This document shows, one piece after another, positions 31,319-40,582 of a DNA stretch of 64,000 nucleotides. The notes beneath the pieces were generated by a model. It searched no databases. It was not told the origin of the DNA and saw nothing but the letters and a program-made list of their open reading frames with translations. How positions within the stretch are numbered: position 1 is the first letter of the stretch; each line of letters starts with the position of its first letter. This DNA is from Shewanella salipaludis (GTDB taxonomy: Bacteria > Pseudomonadota > Gammaproteobacteria > Enterobacterales > Shewanellaceae), in the NCBI RefSeq assembly GCF_012911865.1, contig NZ_JAAXYH010000004.1, positions 124,001 through 188,000 of the forward strand. Direction: 5' to 3'. Both the position numbers and the translations under genes were made by a program.

Positions 31319-33135
31319 AGCGGTCGTAAATGGCCTCGCAGGTAACGGGCCCAGCTGAGGCGGCGCTGGATTATACCATCGTCCGCCACCGAAAGGTTGC
31401 CACTGCGGCCGCTGAATTGATAACCGGGGAAGGCGCGCATCTGCGCCAACCGCCCCACAAGTTGCAGGGCATCATAACCCATGCTGTAGAGGCGCTTCTG
31501 GCTATTATTCCAGCCGGGCCACAGGGCCGCTACCCTTTGGTGTTCGTCGCTGTTGGCCAGGAGCCAGGGGATATCGCTGACCACCAGGTTATTCAATTCC
31601 TGCGCCTGTCTGGTGTCTATGTCCTGTCGGCTGCGGCTCGAGGTATACAGAGGCACAGGCTCGGCAAACACGCTGAAGTTGACGTCTATGAAAGGCTTGA
31701 GCAGCGCCAGATCCTGGGCCGAGGAGAGCATATAGATGGCGTCTATATCCCGGCGAGAACGGAAGTCGGCTTCGGTTTTATTGCCGATCAACGCCTTGAT
31801 GCGGGCGATCCTCGCCTGACTGTCCTTGACGCCCAGGGCTTCCCGTACCGTGAGTTTCATCTGATCGCCGGCATCATAGAAATGCACTTCCGCCTGCTTG
31901 CCCGTCAGTCGTTGCCAGGTTTGGCCGAAGCTCTGGGCCATGCGTTGGCCTATGGCATCGTTGCTGGCCAGCAGTAGGGGGGTGGTGATGCCATCCTGGT
32001 AGAGTTTCTCGGCCGCATCCATGGCCTCCTGGGCCGGTGATAAGGCGAAATAAAACTGCTCTGGGCTGGGCGTGAATTTGTCCGTCTGATTGAGAAAGAG
32101 TTGCGGCACCTTGGGGCTGTCCTGGGCCGCCAGACCATGCAGTTCGTCGATTTCCGTTTGCAGCAGCGGGCCTATGATAAACTCGGCGCCGCCGGCTACC
32201 GCCGCCTGGTAGGCCTGGGCCGCGCCTTCCGCGGTATCGAAGAAATTGATCGCCATGTCAGAGTCGGCTTCCGCCAGGTAGCTGCTGAGTATGCCCTGCC
32301 TGATGGCATAGGCTATGTTGGCTCTGGCGCCGCTCAGGGGCAATAACACGGCGACATTTCCTGGGTGGAAGGGCTTGGTATTCAGCGCCCGGTCGAGATC
32401 CGAAGGCAATTTCATCGCCGCCGGATGATTGGGGTGCCGTCGTTGCCACTCGCCCAGGGAGGTGACCAGTTGGCTGGGCTCGACGGCGAAGTGCTTGACT
32501 ATGTAGGCCAGTTGCAACCAGCCGCTGAAATCGGGGTCCTTGTCGTCGCGGGCGACTCGCTCCAGCACTTGTTCCTGCAAGGGCTGCAATGCCTGCCATA
32601 GCTTGTCGTTGACTTCGGCCTGTTGCTGGGCCGGCAGATAGCGGCTCAGCCGGGCCAGCTCGCGCACCTGTTCGATGGGCTGTTTGTTTTGTTGGTAGAG
32701 CCTGGCCTTGAATTGGTGGTAGGCCGCTCGCTGCCAATTGGGCAGACTCCAGTCGTCGGGGTAGTCGAGGATGGTGAGGGCGGCGCCGGCCGTGGCCGTC
32801 TGTTCCAGCACCCTGGCGGTGAGATATATATGTTCGGCCTGCAGACTCTGGTTGTGCATCTGCCGCGTCTTCATCGCCTCCAGCAACTGTTGGGCCGCGG
32901 CGTAATTGCCGCCATTGATGTAGGCATGGGCCGCCAACAACAGATAGCGGGCCTTGGGTTCGGCTTCTTGGGTCCTGGCGGCCTCGGCCAGATAGTGGCT
33001 CGGTTGCTGTGGTGCTGAGGCTAAGGAGACGGCCTTGGGGGCCGTTGGGACTTGCGTCCTGGTGCCACAACCGAACAAAACAACCGATAAAATGGCCACA
33101 GAAATAAACTTAGTTGTATTCAGGCTTTTTAACAC
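31315..33135 (-). CDS. lpoA: Penicillin-binding protein activator LpoA
   Basis: A 606-residue outer membrane lipoprotein (lipobox LFGC, Cys 23). The N-terminal half (about 45-240) is a TPR-like helical domain; the C-terminal half (about 255-590) is a periplasmic-binding-protein fold with [10 protein letters not shown] and [11 protein letters not shown]. In E. coli LpoA spans the periplasm to activate PBP1A, whose gene mrcA is also in this window. Divergent from rsmI as in E. coli. Confidence 0.94.
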   Translation of the reverse strand: MLKSLNTTKFISVAILSVVLFGCGTRTQVPTAPKAVSLASAPQQPSHYLAEAARTQEAEPKARYLLLAAHAYINGGNYAAAQQLLEAMKTRQMHNQSLQAEHIYLTARVLEQTATAGAALTILDYPDDWSLPNWQRAAYHQFKARLYQQNKQPIEQVRELARLSRYLPAQQQAEVNDKLWQALQPLQEQVLERVARDDKDPDFSGWLQLAYIVKHFAVEPSQLVTSLGEWQRRHPNHPAAMKLPSDLDRALNTKPFHPGNVAVLLPLSGARANIAYAIRQGILSSYLAEADSDMAINFFDTAEGAAQAYQAAVAGGAEFIIGPLLQTEIDELHGLAAQDSPKVPQLFLNQTDKFTPSPEQFYFALSPAQEAMDAAEKLYQDGITTPLLLASNDAIGQRMAQSFGQTWQRLTGKQAEVHFYDAGDQMKLTVREALGVKDSQARIARIKALIGNKTEADFRSRRDIDAIYMLSSAQDLALLKPFIDVNFSVFAEPVPLYTSSRSRQDIDTRQAQELNNLVVSDIPWLLANSDEHQRVAALWPGWNNSQKRLYSMGYDALQLVGRLAQMRAFPGYQFSGRSGNLSVADDGIIQRRLSWARYLRGHLRPL

Positions 33136-33222
33136 TGGGCTTCACTCTGGTAAGATGCTGGCACTAGTTTAACCTTCTATGACCCTTGGCGAAAGTCTCG
33201 GCGTTATCCCACAGAGGTAGAT

Positions 33223-34065
33223 ATGGACCAGACGGTCGCACTGTACATAGTTCCCACTCCCATAGGCAATCTGGGGGACATGAGTTCTCGGGCCATAGAG
33301 GTGCTGCAGGGGGTCTCATTGATCGCCTGTGAAGATACCCGCCACAGCGGCAAGCTGTTGAGTCATTTCGGCATAGACACCAGAACCACGGCGCTGCATG
33401 ACCATAACGAGCGTGCCCGGGCCCAGTGGATAGTCGAGCAACTCGCCGCCGGTCAGTCGGTGGCCTTGATTTCCGATGCCGGCACGCCGCTGATCTCAGA
33501 TCCCGGTTACCATCTGGTGAGCCATGTGCGCGAGTCGGGTTTCAATGTGATCCCCCTGCCGGGTCCCTGCGCCGCCATCACGGCGCTCAGTGCCTCGGGC
33601 CTGCCATCGGACAGATTCAGCTTCGAAGGTTTTCTGCCATCGAAAGAGAAGGCCCGTGCCGATAAATTACTGGCCTTGAAGGAAGACCCGCGTACGCTGA
33701 TCTTCTACGAGTCGCCCCATCGCATAGAACACAGCCTGACGACCATGGTCGAGGTCCTGGGCGGCGACAGGCAAGTGGTGATGGCGCGGGAGGTGACCAA
33801 GACCTTCGAGACTTTCCTCTGTGGCCAGGTGTCCGAGGTGCTCGAGAAAGTCAGTAGGGATCCCAACCAGCAGAAGGGTGAAATCGTCCTCATGGTGCAT
33901 GGCTTCCATTTGAGCGACGATGAAGCTCTGCCCACGGTCGCCATCAATAGCCTCAAACTCCTGTGCGAGGAGCTGCCGTTGAAGAAGGCGGCGGCATTGG
34001 CGGCGCAGATCCACGGGGTGAAGAAGAATGCCCTGTATAAGTACGGCCTCGAAGTCGGCCTCTAG
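33223..34065 (+). CDS. rsmI: 16S rRNA (cytidine(1402)-2'-O)-methyltransferase RsmI
   Basis: A 280-residue tetrapyrrole-methylase-fold enzyme modifying the ribosomal decoding centre. [22 protein letters not shown] and [13 protein letters not shown] are the SAM and substrate loops. GAGGTAGAT precedes the ATG. Single gene between lpoA (divergent) and rnpB. Confidence 0.96.
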   Translation: MDQTVALYIVPTPIGNLGDMSSRAIEVLQGVSLIACEDTRHSGKLLSHFGIDTRTTALHDHNERARAQWIVEQLAAGQSVALISDAGTPLISDPGYHLVSHVRESGFNVIPLPGPCAAITALSASGLPSDRFSFEGFLPSKEKARADKLLALKEDPRTLIFYESPHRIEHSLTTMVEVLGGDRQVVMAREVTKTFETFLCGQVSEVLEKVSRDPNQQKGEIVLMVHGFHLSDDEALPTVAINSLKLLCEELPLKKAAALAAQIHGVKKNALYKYGLEVGL

Positions 34066-34118
34066 TGTCCATCCCGCGGCGGCGCAGATTTAGTCTGGTG
34101 CCCGCCGGGTGCTTAGGC

Positions 34119-34124
34119 TATAAT
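34119..34124 (+). promoter_or_regulatory. -10 element of rnpB
   Basis: A perfect TATAAT eight bases before the expected 5' end of the RNase P RNA, with a GC-rich discriminator. The -35 region is weak (TGGTGC at 34096). Confidence 0.7.
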
Positions 34125-34131
34125 CCGCGCC

Positions 34132-34499
<368 letters not shown>

Positions 34500-34504
34500 C
34501 ATTC

Positions 34505-34546
34505 AACAACAAGCCCGTTTGTCGAAAGACAAACGGGCTTGTTGTT
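34505..34546 (+). terminator. Strong hairpin terminator of rnpB
   Basis: A 19-bp perfect stem with a GAAA tetraloop (34524-34527), five bases after the mature 3' end. The descending arm ends in GGCTTGTTGTTT, so the U tract is interrupted; 3' trimming to the mature end is expected. Confidence 0.75.
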
Positions 34547-34560
34547 TGCTGTGATTCGTT

Positions 34561-34589
34561 CGGCTTATCGGGCATCAATGTCACCTCAT
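34561..34589 (+). repeat. Partial duplicate of the rnpB 3' end
   Basis: CGGCTTATCGG and TCACCTCAT recur here in the same order and almost the same spacing as at 34478-34502 in the rnpB 3' end. E. coli also has tandem repeats of the rnpB 3' terminus downstream of the gene. Confidence 0.55.
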
Positions 34590-34597
34590 GCATGCAG

Positions 34598-34628
34598 AAA
34601 TCGCATTCCGCAAGGGATGCGGTTTTTT
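34598..34628 (+). terminator. Second terminator downstream of rnpB
   Basis: Stem CGCATTCC/GGGATGCG (one G-T pair) around GCAA, followed by GTTTTTTTG. A classic intrinsic terminator, backing up the first hairpin. Confidence 0.85.
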
Positions 34629-35131
34629 TGTTTTTAGCCGTAAGGCTGTTCAAACTTCGCTTGCTCTTTAAATGAAAATCAAAGTCGTGGGGCTTCACCC
34701 CACACCCGACCAAGAGGGGAAAAGCGCCTGTTCCCCTTTTGGAAATCCCCCGGCGCCCCTGCGGAGTTGAAAGCCCCTTGTGCTCACAGGCAAATTCGCT
34801 AGCGCCTCATATTCGCCATCCCTGGCTCACCTGAGGCTAGCTCGGCATCCTGCCTCGCTCACGCAATTTGTCTGTTTGCCCTGCGGCAACTCCGAAGGGG
34901 AAGGGGTGGATTCTGTTGGCTGGGTGCCCACAAGAGAGTCGTGGATGTTCCTGCTTTCCGGCTCAGTTGGTTTTTCAGTTCCCGCCAGAAATTGCGTGTT
35001 TAGCCAAACTTAATGCTTTACAGAACAGCAGCTTGTGATAACGTGGTTTGCATTGGACTAATGTACATATGCGTATGCGCACTATTAAAATGTTCGATTT
35101 TCAGCGGCATCATCTCTAAAAAGGATTTTAC
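34629..35131. other. Intergenic region before the MFS gene
   Basis: About 500 bases without a gene. It is largely repeat C (34681-34905). From about 34990 onward composition becomes AT-rich, marking the edge of the accessory stretch; the MFS gene's promoter must lie in the last 130 bases. Confidence 0.55.
34681..34905 (+). repeat. Dispersed repeat C, island copy
   Basis: Matches 975-1140 in several ordered blocks (see that copy). It forms two hairpins: GTGGGG/CCCCAC (34687-34703) and CCAAGAGGGGAA with TTCCCCTTTTGG (34710-34742). It is about 60 bases longer than the copy near 1 kb owing to an internal GC-rich insert. Confidence 0.6.
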
Positions 35132-36394
35132 TTGAATAAAAATCTTATTCTTTTATGGCAAGGACAGCTGGTAAGTCAGTTGGGAATGCAGGCTTATTCT
35201 ATTGCCATGATGTTTTGGCTTATGGAAAACACGGGTTCATCAGTCTTGATGGGTTTCATATTGACATTGTCTATATTGCCGAATATTTTTTTTGGACCAA
35301 TCGCTGGTGTGATAGCCGACCGATTTTCACGGAAAAATATCATAATAGTCACTGATCTTACTCGAGGTGTTGCCGTTCTCATTCTATCCATAATGATATT
35401 TTGTGAGTTTGGCAGTCAATTTTTCATTGTTATGTTGTTTGCTACAGTTTCCGTCATAAATGGAATATCAAGGGCGTTTTTTCAGCCAGCCATTGATGCT
35501 TTCATTCCAGATCTGGTTGCAACTGAGCAGCTTTCTAAAACAGTTGCATTCTTTCAATCATCGACCCAGTGCTCTGCTATAGTGGGTCAGGCGATGGGTG
35601 GTCTTCTTTATCGTGCGTTAGGTGCGCCAATTTTACTTTTTATTGATGCTATTTCATATTTTATATCTGCCTTTAGTGAGTCCTTTATAAAAAGCGATTT
35701 TAAAAAACGTAAAAGTATAAGTGGTATTACCAATAAATATAAACAGCATAAGGTGGATTTGGCTGAAGGGCTGCGTTATGTTAAAAGCTGCAAAGGTATG
35801 TATCAAACGATGTTCTTCGCTTCTTCTATCAATTTCTTTATCGCTCCAATTATGCTTCTTTTGCCATTTTACGTAACAGAGCAACTGCTGGAAGAGGCTC
35901 AATGGTATGGTTTTTTACTCGCTGCAATGGCTATTGGGAGTGTTTTAGGGTATTGGATCTCTGCAACTATAAATGTACAAGGTAACCGCAAAACTATAGT
36001 CATGTTTGTCTCGATGATTTTGTTTTCGTGCAGTTTAATGCTGCTTAGTCAAAGCGTATCATCCAAGATTGCATTATTTTCGTTATTCATGTCAGGGTTA
36101 AGTTTGGGGGTGTTTAATCTTCAGGCAACGACATTGTTCCAAAATAATACGCCAACAGAATTACGTGGACGAGTGATGAGTCTATTGATGACTATATCCG
36201 GTGGGTTATTACCTTTAGGGTTAATGGTTGGCGGAGGTTTAGGGGCAGTGACTCATAATAATACCCAGTTCATTTTTGGATTTTGTGCTTTGGGTATTGC
36301 AATAATTACAATACTTTCCAGTCTAAACTCAAAAATGAGAAGTTATATTCTTAATCCTGCGAGCGAATGGCTTCGTCCACAACCCTTTTCGTGA
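35132..36394 (+). CDS. MFS efflux transporter (MFS_3/macrolide-efflux-like)
   Basis: A 420-residue membrane protein with about 12 hydrophobic helices. The A-loop motif between helices 2 and 3 reads GVIADRFSRKN and fits MFS drug exporters of the MefA/EntS type. The start is TTG, preceded by AAGGATTTTAC. Composition is clearly AT-rich compared with its neighbours, with many AAA, ATT and TTT codons, which suggests recent acquisition. It lies between a C repeat and a B repeat, which elsewhere (near 1 kb) are adjacent. Substrate unknown. Confidence 0.85.
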   Translation: MNKNLILLWQGQLVSQLGMQAYSIAMMFWLMENTGSSVLMGFILTLSILPNIFFGPIAGVIADRFSRKNIIIVTDLTRGVAVLILSIMIFCEFGSQFFIVMLFATVSVINGISRAFFQPAIDAFIPDLVATEQLSKTVAFFQSSTQCSAIVGQAMGGLLYRALGAPILLFIDAISYFISAFSESFIKSDFKKRKSISGITNKYKQHKVDLAEGLRYVKSCKGMYQTMFFASSINFFIAPIMLLLPFYVTEQLLEEAQWYGFLLAAMAIGSVLGYWISATINVQGNRKTIVMFVSMILFSCSLMLLSQSVSSKIALFSLFMSGLSLGVFNLQATTLFQNNTPTELRGRVMSLLMTISGGLLPLGLMVGGGLGAVTHNNTQFIFGFCALGIAIITILSSLNSKMRSYILNPASEWLRPQPFS

Positions 36395-36510
36395 GCACTT
36401 TTCTGGAAAAATACACCCATTCGCCCACAATTTTTGATGTGAGTTAGATAAGTTTGGTCGGCCTGGATTAAATGTATTTTTCGTTGAATAAGAAAAAGAG
36501 ATGAAACATC

Positions 36511-36775
36511 CATAACACTTCTTGCGATAAATTGGTCGAAGAGTCACAAATTTTACAGTGACTCTGATGCCATGGAGGGCGAGCTGGCTCTTGTGCATGG
36601 AGGCATTTGTCGCCGTCGAGCCTACAAGGATGACTCTTTTGAGATCAAGAGCCGGCGTGTCACTGATGCTTCTGATATAAGAGCAGTACGCAGGCCCACG
36701 GCAGAAGATGGATTGCAAATTCACTTGGCCGCAACACTCGGCCCGAGAGTAGCACTAGGCTCAGCCGAGAGTGTC
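36511..36775 (+). repeat. Dispersed repeat B, island copy 1
   Basis: The first 65 bases match 38898-38962 with few changes; the part 36608-36739 matches 39063-39194 with only a few differences. About 70 bases present in the second copy are missing here. Confidence 0.8.
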
Positions 36776-36890
36776 ATTCGTAAGAAACAGGACATAAGCG
36801 ACGGAGCATCCGGTATAAATAGCTTGATGTGGCAGTCTCTGCTGGGCTGAACTAAGTTGTTGATGTTGGAGTGGTGCCATGCTGCGTCCT

Positions 36891-36996
36891 CGAGGAAGCC
36901 AGTTTAGTGCGGGGCTTTATATTCAGCATCAGGCCTTACCGGAACCAGCGCTGAAGCGTATTATCTTGCTGTTTTATAATGGATGGCCATAATGAT
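36891..36996 (+). repeat. Dispersed repeat A, copy 1
   Basis: Matches 38667-38773 along its length: GAAGCCAGTTTAGTG versus AAAGCCAGATTGGTG, then CAGGCCTTAC, then AGCGTATTATCTTGCTG versus AGCGCATTCTCTTGCTG. Both copies are in the same orientation, flanking the minus-strand gene pair. Confidence 0.7.
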
Positions 36997-37198
36997 CCGC
37001 CCTGTCGTAACTGTCGAGCCACTTCACACCGAGTTATGACAGGCTGATATAGCATATTGAACATCCTTTAGCTAACAGCAATCCCCTTACCTAGATATAT
37101 AAAAGTTAACAGTTTTACCCAATATCAATATTTTATAAAATTGAATGATTCTTCTATGGGAATCTTATCAAAGATACACGGATCCACAACTTAATAAG

Positions 37199-37864
37199 CT
37201 ACCTCACAGTTAACTGGCTTGGGTCGTCGGTAGCAATATACACAGCTTTAAGTTGTTTTTCCCCAAATTCATTTACTGTTGCATTAGTGAAGGTGTAATT
37301 TTCCGAAAAGTGTGAAAACTCTGCCAGCTCTTCTTTATTTAATTCATCATAATTAAATGACATTGCACAAATTTTCCCTGCACAGGCATAAGATTCTGCA
37401 TAATAATGAGTGTCTTTAAATACTTTCAGCATTTGGGTTAATTGATATTCTCGTGTCTCCGATAATTCAGTTGGAGGAATGGATTTTACTTTATAAATTA
37501 ACTCGTGAACATTTTCAATAGTAAAAAATCTTTTCAATGCGTCTTTTGAAACTATATCGTTTTCAAGAACAAAGACATTAGTGAATGAATTTGCATCAAC
37601 AAAATCCTTTTCGTTTAGTTCTCCATATTTTTTATTTTCAGGGAAAATATCTGGGTTTTTTATTTTTTCCTCATCTTTTTTAATAATCTTCTCCATTACT
37701 GATAATGTAATATTTCCTTCTTCAGGCTCCTTATCTTTTGTAAGTTTTGTTTCTGCCGTCGGTCGGTGGTGGGTTGTTTCAATTGAGTCAGAAGCATTAT
37801 CAGCAAGACTGAAGTAAATATATGTAGTTACTGCTATGAGTATGGCGATTGATATTTTTTTCAT
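37199..37864 (-). CDS. Exported or membrane-anchored protein, function unknown
   Basis: A 221-residue protein with an N-terminal basic-hydrophobic segment (KKISIAILIAVTTYIYFSLA) acting as a signal or anchor, a charged Lys/Glu-rich stretch (about 35-80), and a compact C-terminal region with two closely spaced cysteines (CAGKIC near residue 160) that could form a disulphide. No family recognised. Codon use is AT-rich, unlike the core genes. It is downstream of a small cysteine-rich peptide gene on the same strand and bounded by A repeats, hinting at a mobile module. Confidence 0.6.
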   Translation of the reverse strand: MKKISIAILIAVTTYIYFSLADNASDSIETTHHRPTAETKLTKDKEPEEGNITLSVMEKIIKKDEEKIKNPDIFPENKKYGELNEKDFVDANSFTNVFVLENDIVSKDALKRFFTIENVHELIYKVKSIPPTELSETREYQLTQMLKVFKDTHYYAESYACAGKICAMSFNYDELNKEELAEFSHFSENYTFTNATVNEFGEKQLKAVYIATDDPSQLTVR

Positions 37865-37926
37865 GGTAAGTCCTTTTATTGAAAGCGAGTAAATTGACTC
37901 ACTTTAAATTTCCGAGTTAAAATATA

Positions 37927-38097
37927 CTATTCAACTTGTATAGAACATTCCACTTGCCCACCAGAGCAATGCATCGATATTGAACCGTTAGAGCCCACTG
38001 TAACAGTCATAGAACCTGAAGAACATGTGCAAGATATTGCTTGTGCATTAGTACATAAACTACCAAATAGCACCAACGAAAATAATAATTTATTCAC
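37927..38097 (-). CDS. 56-aa cysteine-rich secreted peptide
   Basis: A GTG-started frame of 56 codons with GGAG 11 bases upstream. Residues 1-20 form a textbook signal peptide (NKLLFSLVLFGSLC, then TNAQA cleavage site). The mature 36 residues start ISCTCSSG and contain four cysteines (C-x-C, then two more around CSGGQVEC), with Ser, Gly and Val otherwise. No family recognised. It lies 62 bases upstream of the 221-aa exported protein, same strand, so they probably share a transcript. Coding is supported by the clean signal peptide and the good ribosome site. Confidence 0.6.
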   Translation of the reverse strand: MNKLLFSLVLFGSLCTNAQAISCTCSSGSMTVTVGSNGSISMHCSGGQVECSIQVE

Positions 38098-38555
38098 GAT
38101 AAATTAAACTCCATTTTAAGATATATTGAAACTGTAGCTTATCATGCACGTAACAACTACACAACATATCAATATTAAGTAATTCTATTGAATTGTAGTG
38201 TGCATCTCAACGGCACCTCTGTTCCGGGCTAGGGCTTGAATATTTCTTAACCAGAAATGACTGGATTTAACCAAAGCTTCAGGCTGTGAACTTATGTCTT
38301 TTTTGAGAGGGCTCATCATGCACATCTAGATTTTTCCAAGTACTTTGTCGTAATCCAAGACCCGACGAAAGGCGGGACATCCAAAACTCTTAACACTTTT
38401 GTTTATCTCAAACTATCCTCGCTGGTTGGCCAAGGTTGAATGCCAATGTGTTTTTTTGCCAGAAATTACTGGGTACTCCAATTCAACCGCACAGGCGCAG
38501 ATGTGATCGTCGAAAACAGGGAAGAAACAGGGCATATATAGCCACCTCGGGTTTA

Positions 38556-38702
38556 ATGAAGTCAGTGTTGTTTCTTTGTTTAAATCCATCTGCGTTGTTT
38601 GATAACCCACTTTTCACAATAGGATTTTTGTTATTAATTATTGGTACTATTTCCATGCTGTATTCTCGAAAAAGCCAGATTGGTGTGGAACTTTATATTT
38701 AA
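38556..38702 (+). CDS. Doubtful 48-aa single-helix membrane peptide
   Basis: An ATG frame of 48 codons with one strongly hydrophobic segment (FTIGFLLLIIGTISMLY) and a basic Arg-Lys pair after it. Its last 12 codons lie in repeat A, whose other copy does not keep the frame. It has no clear ribosome site. It may be the remnant of a longer gene or chance. Confidence 0.22.
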   Translation: MKSVLFLCLNPSALFDNPLFTIGFLLLIIGTISMLYSRKSQIGVELYI

Positions 38703-38773
38703 TGTCAGGCCTTACTTGATAACTAGCGCCAAAGCGCATTCTCTTGCTGTCTTATAATAGATTGCCGTGATTG
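38667..38773 (+). repeat. Dispersed repeat A, copy 2
   Basis: Second copy of the element at 36891-36996, same orientation, roughly three quarters identical by eye. Confidence 0.7.
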
Positions 38774-38897
38774 TTATTTAAACTTTTTCGTAAAATTTTT
38801 GGAGTAATTACAGCTCACTGTTCCGGCCAAAGTGTGGTATCTCCCATTATCAAAGCATTAGCAAAACACTAGCGCTCAGGAGAGGAGAGGGGACATT

Positions 38898-39235
38898 CAT
38901 AACACTTCTTGCGATAAATTGGTCGAAGAGTCGCAAATTTTATAGTGGCTCTGATGCCAATGAGGGCACCAAACAGGCACTGTTGCGCCAGTGACCGTTG
39001 GCGACATGGTCGCTCCATGGCATCCCTGCCATCGCGACATTCGCCCCTCCTTGGTCAGCAGATGTCGCCGTCGAGCCTACAAGGATGACTCTTTTGAGAT
39101 CAAGAGCCGGCGTGTCACTGATGCTCCTGATATAAGAGCAGTACGCAGGCCCACGGCAGAAGATGGATTACAAATTCACTTGGCTACAACACTCTATCCG
39201 GTGAACCGCCCTGCGCTCAGTCGAGAGTGTCATTG
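38898..39235 (+). repeat. Dispersed repeat B, island copy 2 (longest)
   Basis: The most complete B copy. It starts CATAACACTTCTTGCGATAA, contains the GGCACTGTTGCGCCAGTGAC phrase shared with the copy near 1.2 kb, and from 39063 to 39194 nearly repeats 36608-36739. It ends about 120 bases before the hydrolase gene. Confidence 0.8.
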
Positions 39236-39357
39236 TTAACATAACGACCTTGTGTTCTGCTGTGGTGCTCTGGCTTGTTAATAGGCATTAACGTTGGATT
39301 TACCGGAAATTATTCATTAATATGTCGCACTTAATGAATTACATGGAGTAAATTACT

Positions 39358-40533
39358 ATGGCTTGGAAGCATTCAGGGAAAACAACCGCATTCGATTACA
39401 CTGGCTTAGACGCCGAAACCGCGCAGGCATATGGCATAGCTTGCGACCCCATCAGTTTAAAAAGCGCCCGCATTTTCATTACCCAGCAAGCTTTGGCCAT
39501 GCTGGCAAATCTCAATCACTTCGATCAGCGCAAGGTAGTGAAAGAGATCGCCCATGTCTGCAACAATCCCGGCAGTTGCAGTTCAATTAAACACAGCAAG
39601 CTCCCCTTTAAACGCCTGTGGCGCAGTAAGGAGCAATTCCAGTCCTATCATTATTTGATTGACTATAAAATTGCCGCTGATGGCCGAGTCGTCATCCACG
39701 ACATTTATTTCGATACAGATGTTACGGGGGCCAAGACGAGACATAGCCTCGAAAGGAATATGCTTTATAAGATAAATAGGATTCCTGGTGCGAAAAATTT
39801 CAATGGTGCGTGGAATGGAAATGATCTGCAAAACACTCAATCATCTTGGCTGTTAGAGGAAGCCGTCAGTCAAGTCGGTACAATACATGCGGCTGTCAAT
39901 GGCATGCAAAATGAACTCGATAAGGCGACTTGGTTGATGGGGGCACATTTAGATGTAGCCTACCCTGAGGATGATTTTAAAACCTATACCTTGTTTCACA
40001 ATCCCACGGATCGCATGTTCTACGATGTGGTCGAATGTGTATTCGATAAGCGTCAAGGCACTAAGTCACAGAATGCCCAACATCTAGCGGCTATTTTGCA
40101 GCAGACGCAACAGAAAGGCCAACAAACCAAGTGGGTTGTGCATAGCCAGGGGGCGATCATTTTCAGCGCCGCCCTGGAGGAATACCGTAAAAGCTATACC
40201 AGTGCCTTAACTTGCCATCGAGTCGTTGTGCATTCTCCTGGGGCCTGGCTGCCCAGGTTAAAGCAAGCCGCAACAGCGCTGGGCATGACTGTCGTCAATG
40301 AACGCAGTAATCCCTTCGATATAGTGCCGAATCTGGCGGGGACCAATGACCTTTCGCCCAGCAGTCTGGTCCGCAGTCTGAAGTTTATGGGCCTAACCTT
40401 CTTGGGTACCGAGACGACCAGCCCTCATACGCTGCCATTTTTGGGCCTGGAGTCCTATCATGCTCAGTTACGCTTTGCAGGAAATCACAGGCGTGCCAAT
40501 GATGTCTTGAAATACATGGAAAAACACACTTAG
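39358..40533 (+). CDS. Putative alpha/beta-hydrolase with RelE/ParE-like N-terminal segment
   Basis: A 391-residue protein without signal peptide. The C-terminal half looks like a serine hydrolase: WVVHSQGAII places a nucleophile Ser at 263 in an HSQG elbow after a hydrophobic strand, and Asp 321 (NPFDIVPN) and His 368 (ESYHAQL) are at suitable spacing for a triad. Residues about 35-125 (QRKVVKEIAHVCNNPG, then YHYLIDYKIAADGRVVIHDIYFD) resemble the helix-then-sheet layout of RelE/ParE-type proteins, an inference only. GGAG lies 9 bases before the ATG. The gene is 49 bases ahead of a partner gene and flanked by B repeats. A toxin, effector lipase or esterase role is plausible but unproven. Confidence 0.6.
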   Translation: MAWKHSGKTTAFDYTGLDAETAQAYGIACDPISLKSARIFITQQALAMLANLNHFDQRKVVKEIAHVCNNPGSCSSIKHSKLPFKRLWRSKEQFQSYHYLIDYKIAADGRVVIHDIYFDTDVTGAKTRHSLERNMLYKINRIPGAKNFNGAWNGNDLQNTQSSWLLEEAVSQVGTIHAAVNGMQNELDKATWLMGAHLDVAYPEDDFKTYTLFHNPTDRMFYDVVECVFDKRQGTKSQNAQHLAAILQQTQQKGQQTKWVVHSQGAIIFSAALEEYRKSYTSALTCHRVVVHSPGAWLPRLKQAATALGMTVVNERSNPFDIVPNLAGTNDLSPSSLVRSLKFMGLTFLGTETTSPHTLPFLGLESYHAQLRFAGNHRRANDVLKYMEKHT

Positions 40534-40582
40534 ATGGTAACTTATGAGTCAAGGATCAATATTCACCCAATAAGGCGGCTAT

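Larger units (their letters stand above)
36395..37198. other. Intergenic region with B and A repeats
   Basis: About 800 bases without a credible gene. A frame at 36572-36850 is made of repeat B sequence and is not called. Repeats B (36511-36775) and A (36891-36996) occupy nearly half. The stretch 37000-37198 is AT-rich and shows nothing further. Confidence 0.55.
38098..39357. other. Intergenic region with A and B repeats
   Basis: About 1,260 bases. It holds a doubtful 48-codon hydrophobic frame (38556-38702), repeat A (38667-38773) and repeat B (38898-39235). The first 400 bases, between the cysteine-rich peptide gene and that frame, show nothing recognisable apart from the probable minus-strand promoter region. 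Confidence 0.5.

Noticed and set aside
36572-36850. 92-codon frame in repeat B
   Set aside because: The repeat's other copies do not keep the frame, so it is unlikely to code.
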